Positions 45,324 through 56,011 of a DNA stretch of 64,000 nt are shown here, in pieces. Positions within the stretch are counted from its first letter, which is position 1. Each line of letters begins with the position of its first letter. The DNA is from Trifolium pratense (lineage: Eukaryota; Streptophyta; Magnoliopsida; Fabales; Fabaceae). The position numbers and the translations under genes were made by a program. The stretch covers positions 44,516,001 through 44,580,000 of the forward strand of contig NC_060060.1 in NCBI RefSeq assembly GCF_020283565.1, read 5' to 3'. The notes under the pieces are model-generated. The model was not told the origin of the DNA. It worked only from the letters and a program-made list of their open reading frames with translations, and did not search any database.

Positions 45324-45684
45324 GCGACAATGGTCCGACCTTTCTTTTAGTTCAGATGAACTATTTATATTTTTACTTGTGATCAATAGTTAAACCCTAA
45401 ACAAGTTCAAGAGTTAGTTCGTCTTCTTAAAATAGTCGAACCTTTTCATTTTGATCGGATAAATTTCAGGTAGACCGCACTTGTGATCGATCAAGCTTCT
45501 GTGTGATTGTTTTGCGACAATGGTCCGACCTTTCTTTTAGTTTAGATGAACTATTTAAATTTTTACTTATGATCAATAGTTAAACCCTAAACCCTAAACA
45601 AGTTCAAGAGTTAGTTCGTCTTCCTAAAATAGTCGAACCTTTTCATTTTGATCGGATAAATTTTAGGTAGACCGCACTTGTGAT
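45324..45684 (+). repeat. 190-bp tandem duplication hit by the retrotransposon
   Basis: Units begin GCGACAATGGTCCGACC at 45324 and 45514. The second continues on the far side of the retrotransposon (54503 onward, with CCGACAATGG at 54534). The retroelement therefore landed inside unit 2. Confidence 0.8.
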
Positions 45685-46986
45685 TGATGGATTATTTCGC
45701 AAGTGAACGAATTACCACGTAGTAATAAAAAATATCGATCCACAGGGATTGTGTGATCAAACTAGTCGAATCGTGTTCATAGACATTATACCGAAAATAC
45801 ACATAAATTGGGTGTATGTTGAGTAATCAATTGGTAGAAAACGAATGCTTAGAGAATAATGGAAAAATGAGGTAGAATCATCGGAATCATCTAGTCTATA
45901 GCTAACCGCATGCAACCTACAATGTCATAAGAACTACTCAAGTGTTCACAACTAGATCGACACATTAGTGAATCGCAATCTCTTGTCAAAATCCACTCTA
46001 TTCGTTGTCGATACTCCCCCGATCTCTCGGGCGGAAGCTACCTACAACGAATGATATTAACGCACGTCAATCGTTCGCTACACTCTATGCCTCAATCTCT
46101 CGACCGGAGACACTCGAGTGCTCAATACAATTCAGTTCAGACATTAAATCAATACTCACGTGACTTAACTCAAAATCATTATAACACTAATGCAGGATTA
46201 TAAAGCATTAAAATCAGATTGTATTGAATGAACACTATAAAGAGAGTACGATCTTACAACATTTGCAGGTTACATTCAGCTGAACTACATTCTAAACTAC
46301 CCTAGATCCTACCTCCAAAGGAGTTTAGCTCCTCATCGTTCTTCGTTCGCTTCCTCGCTTCATCGCCATGGCTTGTGAATCCATGCTCTCGATGTGCTTG
46401 GAGCTCTCCGCTGGAGTGTTGAATCACGATCTTCAAGTTCCAAAACCAGAATGTAGTGAAAAGTTGCAGAATTTTCCAACCCGAAAACAGAATTATGCAG
46501 AAAATATATATACAGAAGGCAACCACGCCGCGCGCCAGATCTATCACGCCGCGCGTGGTTGCAATTCCATCAACTACGCCGCGCGTGATAACAGAATCAC
46601 GCGGCGCGTGATCAAGTCAGAGGGAAATCTTCTTCTTCAACAAGGTTTCACGCCGCGCGTGGTCGAAGCTACGCCGCGCGTGGTGAAGTCAGAGAGCAAT
46701 CCAGTTCCTGAACAAAGATTCACGCCGCGCGTGGTCAGGTATCACGCCGCGCGTGATCAGAGTGAAAATCCTGGCTCCCTGTGAGCTCCATCACGCGGCG
46801 CGTGATGGGCTACGCCCCCAGCGTAGTGAAAATCATTCATTTCCTGCAATTTTTCCTGTTTTCTTGCAAATCAAGTAATCAAGCTAATGGTTAGATTTCT
46901 CTCATATTTATTGCTAAAAACCTACTAAAATGTATCTAATGTTGCTAAAATAGGCATGAATTATAGAGTGTGACGATTCGTCATCA
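45685..46986 (-). repeat. 3' LTR (left) of the Athila-like element
   Basis: 1,302 bp, starting TGATGGATTATTTCGC and ending ATTCGTCATCA on the plus strand. It holds the ten-motif GC-rich array (46523-46826) and a TATATATA string at about 46504-46511. Confidence 0.95.
46523..46826 (-). promoter_or_regulatory. GC-rich palindrome array in U3, left LTR
   Basis: Ten spaced copies of a 14-16 bp near-palindrome with core ACGCCGCGCGTGRT are present, two in opposite sense. The last (first in the sense of transcription) is the variant CTACGCTGGGGGCGTAG. They are separated by unlike 10-40 bp spacers. An identical set lies at 54039-54342. Confidence 0.85.
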
Positions 46987-48430
46987 CAACCCCAAACTTA
47001 AACCTTTCCTTGTCCTCAAGGAAACAACTTTTACCTCAAGCTTTTGTGTCAAGACCTTGGCATTTTCCTTAAATTCACTCGAATCATACATACGTGAGAC
47101 TCACCTGATGATCAATGATCCACCTGCAAACAATGCTCAATTGCACAATTGTTCTCGCAAGACATTTTCAAGTAGTTCACACTTTCCGACCAAGGCTCTT
47201 ATGATTTCATCACACTACTCACATGCACTCTACAGTTTTGGCAATTCACTCAAATCAACACATCAATGCAAGTCAACAATAATTTTGCAAGTAGTCTAAG
47301 AATTCATTCGGTTCACTTTGTGCACACACATTAGAGGTCTTTTAGGGTTATAACGTGGCTTGGCTAGGGTGGATGGTGACATATTTGGATAAGTAGTAGA
47401 AAAACTTGGAGTTAGATCCCCCTATGGTCAAAAATTCATAAACCAACCCGTTTCTTTTGAACTATAGTGGACTAGAGAACTTTTTCACAACATCAAACAA
47501 AGTTTTGCAATTCTTTTTTTGTAATCAAGGCTATCACTTCTTTTAGGACTTCTTTTCTATTTTTTTTTTCTCAAATGCATCTCTTTTTTCATTTTTTCAT
47601 TTCTTTTCAACATATCTTTCTCTAAGGCCTTGAATCTTTGAAAAAAAAATTATCAATTTTCAATTTTTTCAACCAAAAATTTTTTGTAAGTTCTCTAGTA
47701 CCCTCACCCCAAACTTCATTTTTTTGCTAATTCCAAAGAGCAACCCCAACTTAGTGGTGAGCATTGCGCATCAACCACTAATTAGGTGCCTAACCTCCAA
47801 GAAAGTCATTCCTTTTTTTCTTCAAAAATTTCTTAAGGTTTTGCAAAAATAACATATTTTCTTTCAGCTCAAAATGGTTAAGCAAATGATATATATGTAA
47901 GGGTGGATAGAAAGGCTCAAGGGTACCAAAACAACATGCCTCGTGTGTGCGACAAAATTACCAATCAAATAAAGAGACGACAAGCAAAATCGAGAGACAA
48001 TACACGAGTGGATATCACACATAGAAAGGATGAGAAGTGTTTGGCTCAATACCTCACGGTTGGGTCGAATCAAAGAGCCGGTCAAAAAGTGTGCGTTCCC
48101 GTCCTTTGTCTCTTGATCACATGAGTGCAACAAGCTATTGCACTGCAAGTTTCACAAATCACACATGGAGAAAATCAAGTAATTGATACTCAAGTAATTA
48201 GAAAGAACATGCCAAAATATTGAAACAAACTCTAAAAGTAAAAACCATTCCACCATTAAACAAGAGAAGATTCAAATTCAGAGTACACAATTAAACATCC
48301 AGCCAATATCCAAGCAACATCAAATATTATTACAAACTAACGAAAGTAAAAGACAATTAAGTAAAGATAGAGTAGAGTAGTAGAGTAGTAAAGTAGTAGC
48401 AGCAGCAGCAGAACATCATCACCAACAACG

Positions 48431-49951
48431 TCAAACCGCGTCATCCGGCTGGCCAGTGAAGTAGTTTGTGAACGGGCTATTCAAATTCAAATTCAGCCCA
48501 TCCACATCCAGCATTTCCCTCTCCATAGCAGCAGCCTCATCCTGCTCAACCCGGCGTCTCCTCTCGATCTCGGCCAACTCAGAAGCTCTCAAACCAGAAT
48601 TATAAGCTTGTCTGGCCTGAAAAGATGTCAGTTCCCTCGCCTGATGCGCCTCCCAATCAGTATCAACGGGATACAAAGTCCCAAAAGTAGGAGGAGGGAA
48701 GGTAGACCGGTAAGTCATCGCCTCGGTGTACATGGAAGAGGCGGTATCAAAGTAGAGATTCGGCAGCCCGGAGTATTGTGAGATTTCCATTTGATGCAAC
48801 ATTGAAGCAAGCTGATTCATATCATGAGAGTAACGAGGAGGGTCTTGAGCTGGTATATCGTGATACTCATGTACCGGATCCCCCTGTTGATCCGGATGAT
48901 TACCCTCTTCAAACCGATTAATTTCTTCCTCCTCCCTCAAAACTTCTTCTCTTGCAGCATTCCCCTCACCGCGGGGCACAATAGGACCTCTCTCAAATCT
49001 CTTCTCAAAGTATGATAAAGATAGTGGACGAACGGGATGTAAGTCACCTTCTTGCACACACATAGGTACATTGCTTGCTCTACACAAAGCAGCAATTAAG
49101 TTGCAATGCCCCAAAGTAAAAGTCGGATTATTATTATTTGCCATTTCATGTAAATCCCTTTGTAACCAAAGACCAAGGTCGATATAACGACCATCAGCTA
49201 ATAATCGAACAGCGGCCACATTGTCAATCTGGATTTCAGAGTTATTACCAACCACCCTCACATTCTTAAGCCAAAATTCACCCCAAGCACGGTGAATAGG
49301 GTTAAAACTCGTCAAACTCAACCTAGTAGGAAGGGATGAGGCTGAGTGTGATAGCCATCTAGCTCCAGGCCTACAAACAATCGCCTTTAACTCCTCTCTC
49401 ACCGCAAGGCCACCATTAGCGATCCTTTCTTTCTCGGATACCAACTCACAAGCACCTCTCACACGACAACCCAACAGTGTATTAATGTGAGCTGCGGAAT
49501 AGTGCACTCTAATTCCCCTAACTGTCGAATAATACTCCGAAACCGATGACTGATCAGGCAAATAAGCGTTCGCGAGAAACTCCCTTACCCACATCTGATT
49601 TCCCGGATTAGCTTCATCTTTAATCATCAACTTATTAAACTTCCCCCATTTTCTAGACTTGACCTCATTTCCTAACTCAGCCACACCCTTCAACAAGTCC
49701 TCTCCAAAACCTTTTTCTTGATTAATAGTAAAGGTTTGGATTTTTGTGTACCTTTTTTCATGAACTGCACTGATGAAGTGGGGATGGACCTGTGGTTGAG
49801 TCACATTGCTCCGGCGAGGAGGAGATGCTTGAGCAGACCGAGAAGATTGGCCCTTGCTTGCACTCATCTTCGTCCTTGGTTTCTTGGGTGGCTCTTGTGT
49901 TGGATTAGCATCACTCTTCTTCTTTCCCTTTCCGGTTAGCCGTGTCAACAT
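48431..49951 (-). CDS. Athila-like ORF2 with putative plant transposon domain
   Basis: The ORF has 506 residues from the ATG at 49951; an ATG 61 codons upstream (50134) opens a low-complexity extension and was not preferred. The N-terminus is basic (LTGKGKKK, PPKKPRTK), like a nuclear localisation signal. Residues about 50-330 match the plant transposon protein domain, with NQMWVREFLANAYL, VRGIRVHYSAAHINTLLG and GHCNLIAALC. The tail is acidic and rich in Glu and Arg, with likely coiled coil. This type of ORF accompanies Athila-like elements; its function is unknown. There is no sign of a transmembrane envelope protein. The GC-rich array at 50234-50486 lies just upstream. Confidence 0.85.
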   Translation of the reverse strand: MLTRLTGKGKKKSDANPTQEPPKKPRTKMSASKGQSSRSAQASPPRRSNVTQPQVHPHFISAVHEKRYTKIQTFTINQEKGFGEDLLKGVAELGNEVKSRKWGKFNKLMIKDEANPGNQMWVREFLANAYLPDQSSVSEYYSTVRGIRVHYSAAHINTLLGCRVRGACELVSEKERIANGGLAVREELKAIVCRPGARWLSHSASSLPTRLSLTSFNPIHRAWGEFWLKNVRVVGNNSEIQIDNVAAVRLLADGRYIDLGLWLQRDLHEMANNNNPTFTLGHCNLIAALCRASNVPMCVQEGDLHPVRPLSLSYFEKRFERGPIVPRGEGNAAREEVLREEEEINRFEEGNHPDQQGDPVHEYHDIPAQDPPRYSHDMNQLASMLHQMEISQYSGLPNLYFDTASSMYTEAMTYRSTFPPPTFGTLYPVDTDWEAHQARELTSFQARQAYNSGLRASELAEIERRRRVEQDEAAAMEREMLDVDGLNLNLNSPFTNYFTGQPDDAV

Positions 49952-50233
49952 CTTGATAATGTAAAGATTGAAATGGGTTAATTTGGGAAGGTGGTGAAAT
50001 GTGATGAAATGAGGGATTTGGAGTGGAATTAGGTGTGGGTGATATGGGTGGTATGTCAATGTGAAGGAAATGGGTGATTTAAGGTGCTTAGAAGTGAAAT
50101 TGGAGAGGTTTAAAGAGTGAAAATAGGTTATCAATGGAGTTTTTCGTGTGGGAAACCGTGTGAATTGATGATGGGATGGATGGAGTGGTTGAACAGATGA
50201 AGAAATTCAAATTTGACACGCTTTCCTGTGTAA

Positions 50234-50486
50234 CCACGCCGCGCGTGATCCTTGCTACGCCGCGCGTAGCACCAATTGTAACGGTCAAGAACTTCTTTCA
50301 AACAGGTCACGCCGCGCGTAATCACCATCACGCGGCGCGTAATCACTTAGTCAGAGACTCCATATTTCTCCAGGCTTCACGCCGCGCGTGATGCATCCCC
50401 CACGCCGCGCGTAATACATTCTGAAAACTCCTTCCTCTGTGTTGAAGGATCACGCCGCGCGTGATTGTACCACGCCCCCGGCGTAG
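50234..50486 (-). promoter_or_regulatory. Internal GC-rich palindrome array upstream of ORF2
   Basis: Eight spaced copies of the same near-palindrome as in the LTR U3, seven of the form (C/T)(A/C)ACGCCGCGCGTRAT or its reverse, ending with the variant CCACGCCCCCGGCGTAG. The order and the end variant parallel the LTR array, but spacers and flanks differ. It sits between the gag-pro stop (50650) and ORF2, 283 bp before the ORF2 ATG. A separate promoter for ORF2 is an inference; no clear TATA box was found next to it. Confidence 0.75.
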
Positions 50487-50649
50487 TAGAACTCTGTTGT
50501 GCCCTGTTTTGCTTCCTGTCCTTGCTTCTGCTACACACCTACCTACATACTTCAAAAACAAACATACTAAAACATTAGAAACCGTTGGGTTGCCTCCCAA
50601 CCAGCGCTTGTTTAACGTCCCGATGCTTGACGTTCCATACCCTTAAGGG

Positions 50650-53064
50650 TTAAGGAAAAGAAGTGCCACCATGTGGCAAGTAGTGTGCATTCCAAGGTAT
50701 CTTAAAAGCATTTTGAACCGTGTGATCATAAACCTGAATTCTAAAACACTGTGGGTCTCCGTCATCCCATGTCATCTTGTCAAAGACATTGAATGTAACC
50801 TGCTGATCATCGGTCCTTAGCATGAGTTCCCCCATCTCTACATCGATTAGGGCACGGCTAGTTGCTAGGAAGGGTCTACCAAGTAGCAACGGTTCCCACT
50901 CCCTAGTTTCTTCTATGTCTAGAACCACAAAGTCTGCGGGAAACACAAATTCACCCACTCTAACCAATACGTCATGAAGGATACCTTCCGGATGCACTAT
51001 TGATCTATCCGCCAAAGAGAGACTCATCTTTGTCGGTTTTGCTACCGCTCCCGGTATCTTCTTCATCATTGATAACGGCATCAGATTAATGCTCGCACCC
51101 AAATCACACAACGCCTTTTTAATAGTGAGATTTCCAATAGAGCATGTAATTGTAAAGCTCCCCGGATCTTTCTTTTTCTGAGGTAGCTTCCGCTGAATGA
51201 TGGCGCTGCATTCTTCCGTCATACTTACCATCTCATCATCTAATGGTTTTCTTTTCTTTGTAAGCAGCTCCTTCAAGAACTTTGCATAACTCGGCATTTG
51301 CTCTAATGCCTCAACCAAAGGTATGGCCATCTCAAGCTTGTTCAACACCTTCATGAACTTCTTGAACTCCTTCTCTCGCTCAAGATTCTTAACTTTCTTT
51401 CTCCTAGGAAAAGGCATCCTAGCATACGGCGATTCATCAACTCCTTTACCTTTCTCAACCTTCTTACTCTCTTTTTCTTTTATCTCCCTCTGTTTTTCAA
51501 CTTCTTCTACTTCATCCTCACTAATCTCAACTTCCTTAGACAGATTTTCATTTTCAACTTCTCCCTCATGTCTCTCATTTTCAACTACAACTTCTTGCTT
51601 ATTTTCAACTTCTCCCTCATTGACTTTCTTTTTCAAGGGCTTCTCCACAGCTGGCCTTTCCGGTATCTCTCTACTCCTCAAAGTGATTCCATTGCAAGTT
51701 TCATTTTTCGGATTATCATGAGTGTTTCCACCGAAACCTCCTTGGTTTTGCAACATAGAAAACTGTCTTGACAGCTGACCCATTTGCACCTCAAGATTCT
51801 TTATAGAAGCTTCATGATTCTTGTTAGAGGTTGCTTGACTCGATTTCATCGCTTCAAAGTTGCTTTGGGTCATGAGCATGAACTGATTTAGAGTCTCTTC
51901 CATCCTTGATGGAGGCCTTTGCTGCTGTTGCGGTGCACCTTGACTTTGCATACCGTTCCCCCACCCGGAACCGTTGTTATTGTTGTTGTACGGCTTCCGG
52001 AAATTGGCTAGGTAGCGAGCCTCCTCTGAACCCTCCGGGAAGCATCCGCCATTTGGGTGATCCTGCAAACAAAAATCACAGCGCACATTGTCAATTTTAC
52101 CTATTGGAGAAGATTGAACTTGCGGATTGGACAGCAGCTTCATCATTGCTTCCATTTGGCTAGTCATGAGCTTTTGCTGTGCCAATAGTGCTGTTTGAGT
52201 ATCCAATTCCAACACTCCGCCTTTCTTTTTGGCTCCTCTATCATTAGTAGCTCTATACTCGTTTTGAGCCATGCTTTCCACCAATTCTCTTGCTTCAGTT
52301 TCGTCACGGTTCTTCAACGAACCACCGGCTGATGCGTCAAGTATCATTCGCGTTTGAGCCCTCAAACCTTGGGTAAACATTTGCATCTGATTGTGGCCAT
52401 CGAAACCGTGATTCGGACACCTTTTGAGACAAACTTTGAACCTCTCCCAAGCATCATACAACGTTTCACCATCCGCTTGTTCGAAGTTGCTAATTTCAGC
52501 CCTTCTTTCTAGGAACTTATGAATAGGGAAGTAACGATCTAAGAACTTCCGCTCCAGCTGTCTCCAAGTCTCAATAGTTCCGGCGGGTATCGTGTCCAAC
52601 CAATCTTTAGCACGGCCGGTGAGAGAATGCTTGAATAACCTGAGTCTTTTGTCCGATTCGCTCACCCCCGGTGGATCGGTATAGTCGCAGGCTTCATAGA
52701 AGTGAGACAAGTGTAAATTCGGGCATTGAGCTTCCGAACCTGAATAAGGATTTTCCTTTAGGGCGGAAAGGACCGTGTTCTTGATGTCGAATGAGACAGG
52801 ATTCGCCGGCTGAAAGCCTTGGTTTGCCAACGCGTCATTGTCTCTCCTCCCATACTCACCAAGGGTTCGCCTTGGCGGTTGAGGAACCGGTGGAACCTGT
52901 TCTTCTTCCATTGTTGCTGCAGCCTGTCCTTGACAGTCCGGTGTATCCCTTAGTAACGCTGTTCCCCTTGAAGCTTGAGCTTCCCTTGTTGCCTTTCGAA
53001 TTGCGCGAGCTGTCTTTTCAATCTCTGGATCAAATTGCAGCTCTTGAGGACCTGTTCTCCGCAT
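50650..53064 (-). CDS. Gag-protease of the Athila-like element
   Basis: 804 residues from the ATG at 53064 (MRRTGPQELQF); the frame is open further upstream but runs toward the primer site. It contains a retrotransposon gag domain (LFKHSLTGRAKDWLDTIP, then RKFLDRYFP and YDAWERFKVCLKRCPNHGF), a CX2CX3HX4C knuckle (CDFCLQDHPNGGC), and a long Glu/Lys-rich linker. Near the C-terminus is an aspartic protease with the active-site triad DLGASI and the flap and closing segment LLLGRPFLAT. It stops shortly after the protease, where an autonomous element would run on into reverse transcriptase. Confidence 0.93.
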   Translation of the reverse strand: MRRTGPQELQFDPEIEKTARAIRKATREAQASRGTALLRDTPDCQGQAAATMEEEQVPPVPQPPRRTLGEYGRRDNDALANQGFQPANPVSFDIKNTVLSALKENPYSGSEAQCPNLHLSHFYEACDYTDPPGVSESDKRLRLFKHSLTGRAKDWLDTIPAGTIETWRQLERKFLDRYFPIHKFLERRAEISNFEQADGETLYDAWERFKVCLKRCPNHGFDGHNQMQMFTQGLRAQTRMILDASAGGSLKNRDETEARELVESMAQNEYRATNDRGAKKKGGVLELDTQTALLAQQKLMTSQMEAMMKLLSNPQVQSSPIGKIDNVRCDFCLQDHPNGGCFPEGSEEARYLANFRKPYNNNNNGSGWGNGMQSQGAPQQQQRPPSRMEETLNQFMLMTQSNFEAMKSSQATSNKNHEASIKNLEVQMGQLSRQFSMLQNQGGFGGNTHDNPKNETCNGITLRSREIPERPAVEKPLKKKVNEGEVENKQEVVVENERHEGEVENENLSKEVEISEDEVEEVEKQREIKEKESKKVEKGKGVDESPYARMPFPRRKKVKNLEREKEFKKFMKVLNKLEMAIPLVEALEQMPSYAKFLKELLTKKRKPLDDEMVSMTEECSAIIQRKLPQKKKDPGSFTITCSIGNLTIKKALCDLGASINLMPLSMMKKIPGAVAKPTKMSLSLADRSIVHPEGILHDVLVRVGEFVFPADFVVLDIEETREWEPLLLGRPFLATSRALIDVEMGELMLRTDDQQVTFNVFDKMTWDDGDPQCFRIQVYDHTVQNAFKIPWNAHYLPHGGTSFP

Positions 53065-53172
53065 GCACAATGAAACACACAAGTAGAACGCTCCGGGAGA
53101 AAAATATAAAACAGAAAAATAAAGAAAACACAGAAAAATATGAACACTATCGCCTTGTCGAATCAATCACAA

Positions 53173-53190
53173 TCCCCGGCAGCGGCGCCA
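53173..53190 (-). promoter_or_regulatory. Primer-binding site, tRNA-Asp type
   Basis: The minus strand reads TGGCGCCGCTGCCGGGGA, six bases after the 5' LTR. This is the tRNA-Asp complement typical of Athila-lineage elements. Confidence 0.85.
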
Positions 53191-53196
53191 AAAACT

Positions 53197-54502
53197 TGAT
53201 GGATTATTTCGCAAGTGAACGAATTACCACGTAGTAATAAAAAATATCGATCCACAGGGATTGTGTGATCAAACTAGTCGAATCGTGTTCATAGACATTA
53301 TACCGAAAATACACATAAATTGGGGGTATGTTGAGTAATCAATTGGTAGAAAACGAATGCTTAGAGAATAATGGAAAAATGAGGTAGAATCATCGGAATC
53401 ATCTAGTCTATAGCTAACCGCATGCAACCTACAATGTCATAAGAACTACTCAAGTGTTCACAACTAGATCGACACATTAGTGAATCGCAATCTCTTGTCA
53501 AAATCCACTCTATTCGTTGTCGATACTCCCCCGATCTCTCGGGCGGAAGCTACCTACAACGAATGATATTAACGCACGTCAATCGTTCGCTACACTCTAT
53601 GCCTCAATCTCTCGACCGGAGACACTCGAGTGCTCAATACAATTCAGTTCAGACATTAAATCAATACTCTCGCACGTGACTTAACTCAAAATCATTATAA
53701 CACTAATGCAGGATTATAAAGCATTAAAATCAGATTGTATTGAATGAACACTATAAAGAGAGTACGATCTTACAACATTTGCAGGTTACATTCAGCTGAA
53801 CTACATTCTAAACTACCCTAGATCCTACCTCCAAAGGAGTTTAGCTCCTCATCGTTCTTCGTTCGCTTCCTCGCTTCATCGCCATGGCTTGTGAATCCAT
53901 GCTCTCGATGTGCTTGGAGCTCTCCGCTGGAGTGTTGAATCACGATCTTCAAGTTCCAAAACCAGAATGTAGTGAAAAGTTGCAGAATTTTCCAACCCGA
54001 AAACAGAATTATGCAGAAAATATATATACAGAAGGCAACCACGCCGCGCGCCAGATCTATCACGCCGCGCGTGGTTGCAATTCCATCAACTACGCCGCGC
54101 GTGATAACAGAATCACGCGGCGCGTGATCAAGTCAGAGGGAAATCTTCTTCTTCAACAAGGTTTCACGCCGCGCGTGGTCGAAGCTACGCCGCGCGTGGT
54201 GAAGTCAGAGAGCAATCCAGTTCCTGAACAAAGATTCACGCCGCGCGTGGTCAGGTATCACGCCGCGCGTGATCAGAGTGAAAATCCTGGCTCCCTGTGA
54301 GCTCCATCACGCGGCGCGTGATGGGCTACGCCCCCAGCGTAGTGAAAATCATTCATTTCCTGCAATTTTTCCTGTTTTCTTGCAAATCAAGTAATCAAGC
54401 TAATGGTTAGATTTCTCTCATATTTATTGCTAAAAACCTACTAAAATGTATCTAATGTTGCTAAAATAGGCATGAATTATAGAGTGTGACGATTCGTCAT
54501 CA
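53197..54502 (-). repeat. 5' LTR (right) of the Athila-like element
   Basis: 1,306 bp, nearly identical to the left LTR, with a 4-bp difference near 53670. In the sense of transcription the motif array (54342-54039) comes 160-463 nt into the LTR. It is followed at once by a TATATATA string (about 54027-54020), as expected for U3 enhancer then core promoter. Confidence 0.95.
54039..54342 (-). promoter_or_regulatory. GC-rich palindrome array in U3, right (5') LTR
   Basis: Same ten-motif set as 46523-46826. Here it lies directly upstream of the TATA-like string in the promoter LTR, so this copy would control transcription of the element. Confidence 0.85.
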
Positions 54503-54693
54503 GTGATCAATCAAGCTTCCGTGTGATTGTTTTCCGACAATGGTCTCTATTTCCTTGATATAGTGCAAGTTTAAGAGTATGTTACTTGATATACCTAGTC
54601 TCTATTTCCTTTTATGGAAAGGCAAAACAAATCATTTTTATTTATTACTAGATCATTCCTTACAAAACCCGTGTCTATTGCATATTATAACCC

Positions 54694-54944
54694 GAGTAAA
54701 CTGTGAAATACCCCCTGAAATTTTAAAATTCGTCAAATACCCCCTGAAATTTGGAAATTGACAAATACCCCCCTGAAATTTTAAAAAGTCAACCAAATTG
54801 CCTTCTGGCGTGGACTCTGACTGGTAGTGCAAGGGGGCAATTTGATTGACTTTTTAAAATTTCAGGGGGTATTTGCCTATTTCCAAATTTCATGGGGTAT
54901 TTGACGAATTTTAAAATTTTAAGAGGGTATTTGACGGTTTACTC
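54694..54944. mobile_element. Foldback MITE, MULE-like
   Basis: The arms GAGTAAACTGTGAAATACCCC and complement fold over most of the length. The flanking repeats ATTATAACCC and ATTGTAACCC match at 9 of 10. It is related to the partial copy at 13806-14012. Non-coding. Confidence 0.8.
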
Positions 54945-54954
54945 ATTGTAACCC

Positions 54955-55554
54955 ATTACTTGGTGCAATTAATTCGATTCATTTGAGTTTTGAATTTTCA
55001 ATAATATGGTAATAAATATTGAATTATATTCCTTATTAGTCAACAATCATAAATCAAATTCTTCTTAACTCAGTGGTCAATCAATTGGATCAATTTTCTT
55101 GATTACATTCTCCTAATTTCATTTTGTCTTCTCTAAACTATTTTGTTTTCAATTTTTTCCCGATATGGACAACCAAAGAAAACAAAAACAAAATGACGAT
55201 GAAAAAATAAGTTAAAAAAAAAAATAGGAAAAAATACGCTAAAAAACATAACATCTAAGAAATTGAAAATCACAAGTTTTAGAATCTTGAAGAAATCTGA
55301 TAGATCGGTGGCGAAGACTGTAGTAAAGATTGACATCGGATAACACAAAAGCGGAGGAGCCGTAGAATGCTAACATGACGGTGGTGGAGGCTGCAGCAGA
55401 GATTGAAAGCATTAAGAAGAAGAAGAAAGTTTTTTGACAATAAGAAGAAAGTTTTTTTTTTTACGCGAAGAAGAAAGTTGTTTGAGACGTAATACAATTT
55501 GAAGAAGAAGCAAACAAATCAGAAGTAATTAGGTTCAAAATATAAATTCATAGA
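54955..55554. other. Interior of the split inverted-repeat element, no gene recognised
   Basis: AT-rich with purine-rich strings such as GAAGAAGAAGAAAG. Short frames only. Confidence 0.4.
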
Positions 55555-55720
55555 ATATAATACATAAAATATAATTAAATGAAAATAAAAATAGTTTAAA
55601 TTACTTTATGATAAAAAATTAATTATGTTTGACTTAAATAAATATGGATAAATTTCATTGGTACCACATCATCATAGGGCACCTACCCTCAATTTATGTG
55701 AGGGTTAATTAGAAAAAGCC
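55555..55720 (-). repeat. Right arm of the 11-kb inverted repeat pair
   Basis: Inverted partner of 44375-44560, about 75-80% alike by eye. It contains the ACCCTCAATTTATGTGAGGGT dyad. Confidence 0.65.
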
Positions 55721-56011
55721 TTTTTTTTTTATTTTATTTATAGAAATAGCTTAATACTATATGTTTGTTTCTTTGCTTTCTATCTTTAAGATACTTAGTT
55801 TCCTTTTCTATTATCAGCTCTTAAATCACATTTGTGTCTTTATCATTGATATCATTGAGGATCAAGTTCAAGTCAAGTGTGATTGATGCAACCTTAATTA
55901 GTTGTGGTCTTATCATAGTTGCAAAGACATGAAAAACTACTTTTATGTCGCGGCATATATTAAAAATTTCTTTTGTAGCTTTTATCATTATGCTTCTTTC
56001 TCAATTTTTAA

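Larger units (their letters stand above)
45685..54502 (-). mobile_element. Athila-like Ty3/Gypsy retrotransposon, complete but lacking RT and integrase
   Basis: It is 8,818 bp with LTRs 45685-46986 and 53197-54502, TG...CA ends, and the perfect 5-bp TSD GTGAT (45680-45684 and 54503-54507). It runs right to left. The primer site TGGCGCCGCTGCCGGGGA (53190-53173, minus) fits tRNA-Asp, as in Athila elements. A polypurine tract (AAGTTTGGGGTTG) abuts the left LTR. By eye the LTRs differ by one substitution and one 4-bp indel, so the insertion is recent. The internal DNA encodes gag-protease and a second ORF. No reverse transcriptase, RNase H or integrase motif appears in any frame, so an autonomous relative must supply them. 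Confidence 0.93.

Noticed and set aside
46368..46784. 138-codon frame, repeated at 53884-54300
   Set aside because: It lies in the LTR and is translated from the GC-rich motif array (repeated Thr-Pro-Arg-Val-Val and His-Ala-Ala-Arg). It is identical only because the LTRs are identical.
46523..46826. CRISPR-like look of regularly spaced palindromes
   Set aside because: The host is a plant, spacing is uneven, motifs occur in both senses, and the array lies in the U3 of a retrotransposon LTR.
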